12,468 bases of DNA from the NCBI GenBank assembly GCA_017622055.1, contig JAGARY010000259.1, positions 1 through 12,468 of the forward strand, written 5' to 3'. The position numbers were made by a program, and so were the translations under genes. Shown here one piece after another: positions 11,606-12,468 of the stretch. The notes below the pieces were generated by a model. It saw only the letters and a list, made by a program, of their open reading frames with translations, made no database searches and was not told the origin of the DNA. Source of the stretch: Treponema sp. (GTDB lineage: Bacteria > Spirochaetota > Spirochaetia > Treponematales > Treponemataceae). Numbering within the stretch: position 1 is the first letter of the stretch; each line of letters opens with the position of its first letter.

Positions 11606-12468
11606 ATGGCTATTGATTTGAGAACTACTGTTGTTCAAATTTTAAAAGATAATATTGGGAAAAAACTTACTGCCAGGGAACTGGTAAATGAAGTTTTAAA
11701 ACGAAAACCTATTGATGTTGAAGAAAAAAGAAAGAATAGTGGTTTTAAAACAATGGAAGAATGTTTATCTCAAATTGTAGCTGAGATTGGAGCCTCAAAA
11801 AATGCTATTATCAAAAAAGACTATCATGTAAGATTTGCAGAAGAAAAACCTCGAAAATATTTTTATGATCCAAATGTCAATAAAGAAAATGAGCCTATTA
11901 TTTCAGAATCTGTAACAACCGTATTTGAAGATAATGATGATGAATATGTATTATATCCAAAATTATGTGCTTTTCTTTACTCGAACAACAATATCTATCC
12001 AAAGAGAATTGATGAAAAAACATCAAGTAATAATAAAGGAAAAAAAGGAAATATTTGGTTACATCCTGATATTGTAGGTTTAGAATTTCTTGCAAGTAAT
12101 TATGATGAACATATTCGTGAGTTTATGAATAATGTTGCTCCTATTGAAAAAATTGCCTTGTATTCTTATGAAGTAAAACTTTCTTTGACAAAAAGTAATG
12201 TGCGGGAATGTTTTGTCCAGGCAGCTACAAACTCTTCATGGGCTAACTTTGGATATTTGGTAGCAGCTGAAATAAATTCAGATGTAATGGATGAGTGTAA
12301 ACTGCTGGCTAATCAATTTGGTATTGGATTAATCAGACTTGATGCAGAAGAACCAACTGAAAACTCAGACATTGTTATTCAAGCACAGAGAAAGAATCTT
12401 AACTGGCAAACAATAGACCGCATTTATAAAGAAAATAAAGATTTTAAGGTTTTTATTAAGTATGTAAA
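11606..12468 (+). CDS. hrgA: HrgA-family (COG2958-like) HTH protein, 3' end outside window
   Basis: The frame opens at ATG 11606, 20 bp after the peptidase stop, with a strong GGAGG site (11593-11597), and is still open at the edge (287 residues seen). Residues 5-75 (LRTTVVQILKDNIGKKLTARELVNEV) form a winged-helix of HARE-HTH type, which is known from restriction-related proteins. The second part (about 112-287) shows the HrgA pattern: YPKLCAFLYS, GNIWLHPDIVGLEF (148-161), YSYEVKLSL (187-195), NVRECFVQAATNSSWANFGYLVA (198-220), FGIGLIRLD (238-246) and LNWQTIDRIYKEN (265-277). The YEVKL strand resembles the ExK part of a PD-(D/E)xK nuclease fold; whether it is catalytic is inference. HrgA was first noted in Helicobacter pylori as a gene replacing a restriction endonuclease gene. 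With the metallopeptidase beside it, the context is restriction- or defence-like. Confidence 0.82.
   Translation, partial: MAIDLRTTVVQILKDNIGKKLTARELVNEVLKRKPIDVEEKRKNSGFKTMEECLSQIVAEIGASKNAIIKKDYHVRFAEEKPRKYFYDPNVNKENEPIISESVTTVFEDNDDEYVLYPKLCAFLYSNNNIYPKRIDEKTSSNNKGKKGNIWLHPDIVGLEFLASNYDEHIREFMNNVAPIEKIALYSYEVKLSLTKSNVRECFVQAATNSSWANFGYLVAAEINSDVMDECKLLANQFGIGLIRLDAEEPTENSDIVIQAQRKNLNWQTIDRIYKENKDFKVFIKYV

Noticed and set aside
1..12468. CRISPR array, riboswitch or rRNA genes
   Set aside because: No regularly spaced direct repeats, no recognised aptamer core and no rRNA sequence were seen.

Overview
The window is AT-rich bacterial chromosome with strong spirochaete character, most like a Treponema. 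The evidence is poly-A/T-rich coding, short secreted proteins with simple signal peptides, an anaerobe's rubrerythrin, and dispersed GC-rich purine-biased repeat islands between AT-rich genes. I could not test this assignment against a database.

Positions 1-7560 look like core genome. In order they hold the 3' end of a rubrerythrin gene with its terminator; a two-HKD cardiolipin synthase; a palindromic intergenic repeat; a secreted protein built of tandem YD-like repeats (minus strand); a divergent uracil-DNA-glycosylase-superfamily protein; and an envelope polysaccharide locus. That locus has a WecA/TagO-type glycosyl-1-phosphate transferase (minus) divergent from a two-gene Wzz - Wza-type operon (plus). 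Together these three would start an undecaprenyl-linked glycan, set its chain length and export it.

Positions 7561-8975 are a junction. They hold a GC-rich repeat, a TetR-family regulator with a dyad over its own -10 box, and an initiator tRNA-fMet gene with promoter and terminator. Next comes a 122-bp hairpin-rich element that ends in an exact 18-bp copy of the tRNA 3' end. This has the form of an attachment-site duplication. It is followed by tandem hairpins and the wreck of a tyrosine integrase (in-frame stop, frameshift, missing middle, lost C-terminus).

Positions 9640-12468 are the accessory region. The integrase breaks off into an unusually folded stretch of about 200 bp with an enclosing stem, a 22-bp near-perfect hairpin, several smaller hairpins and a terminal T8 run. 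I cannot name it; it is a candidate structured RNA or mobile-element end. Then comes an XRE-type regulator, a dyad placed like an operator, and a tightly packed cassette: YfbU-family protein, a 55-aa single-helix membrane protein, a YgjP/DUF45 metallopeptidase and an HrgA-family protein cut by the window edge. The metallopeptidase and HrgA families are both known from restriction-modification neighbourhoods, so I infer a defence-like or conflict-related cassette on a decayed island inserted at tRNA-fMet.
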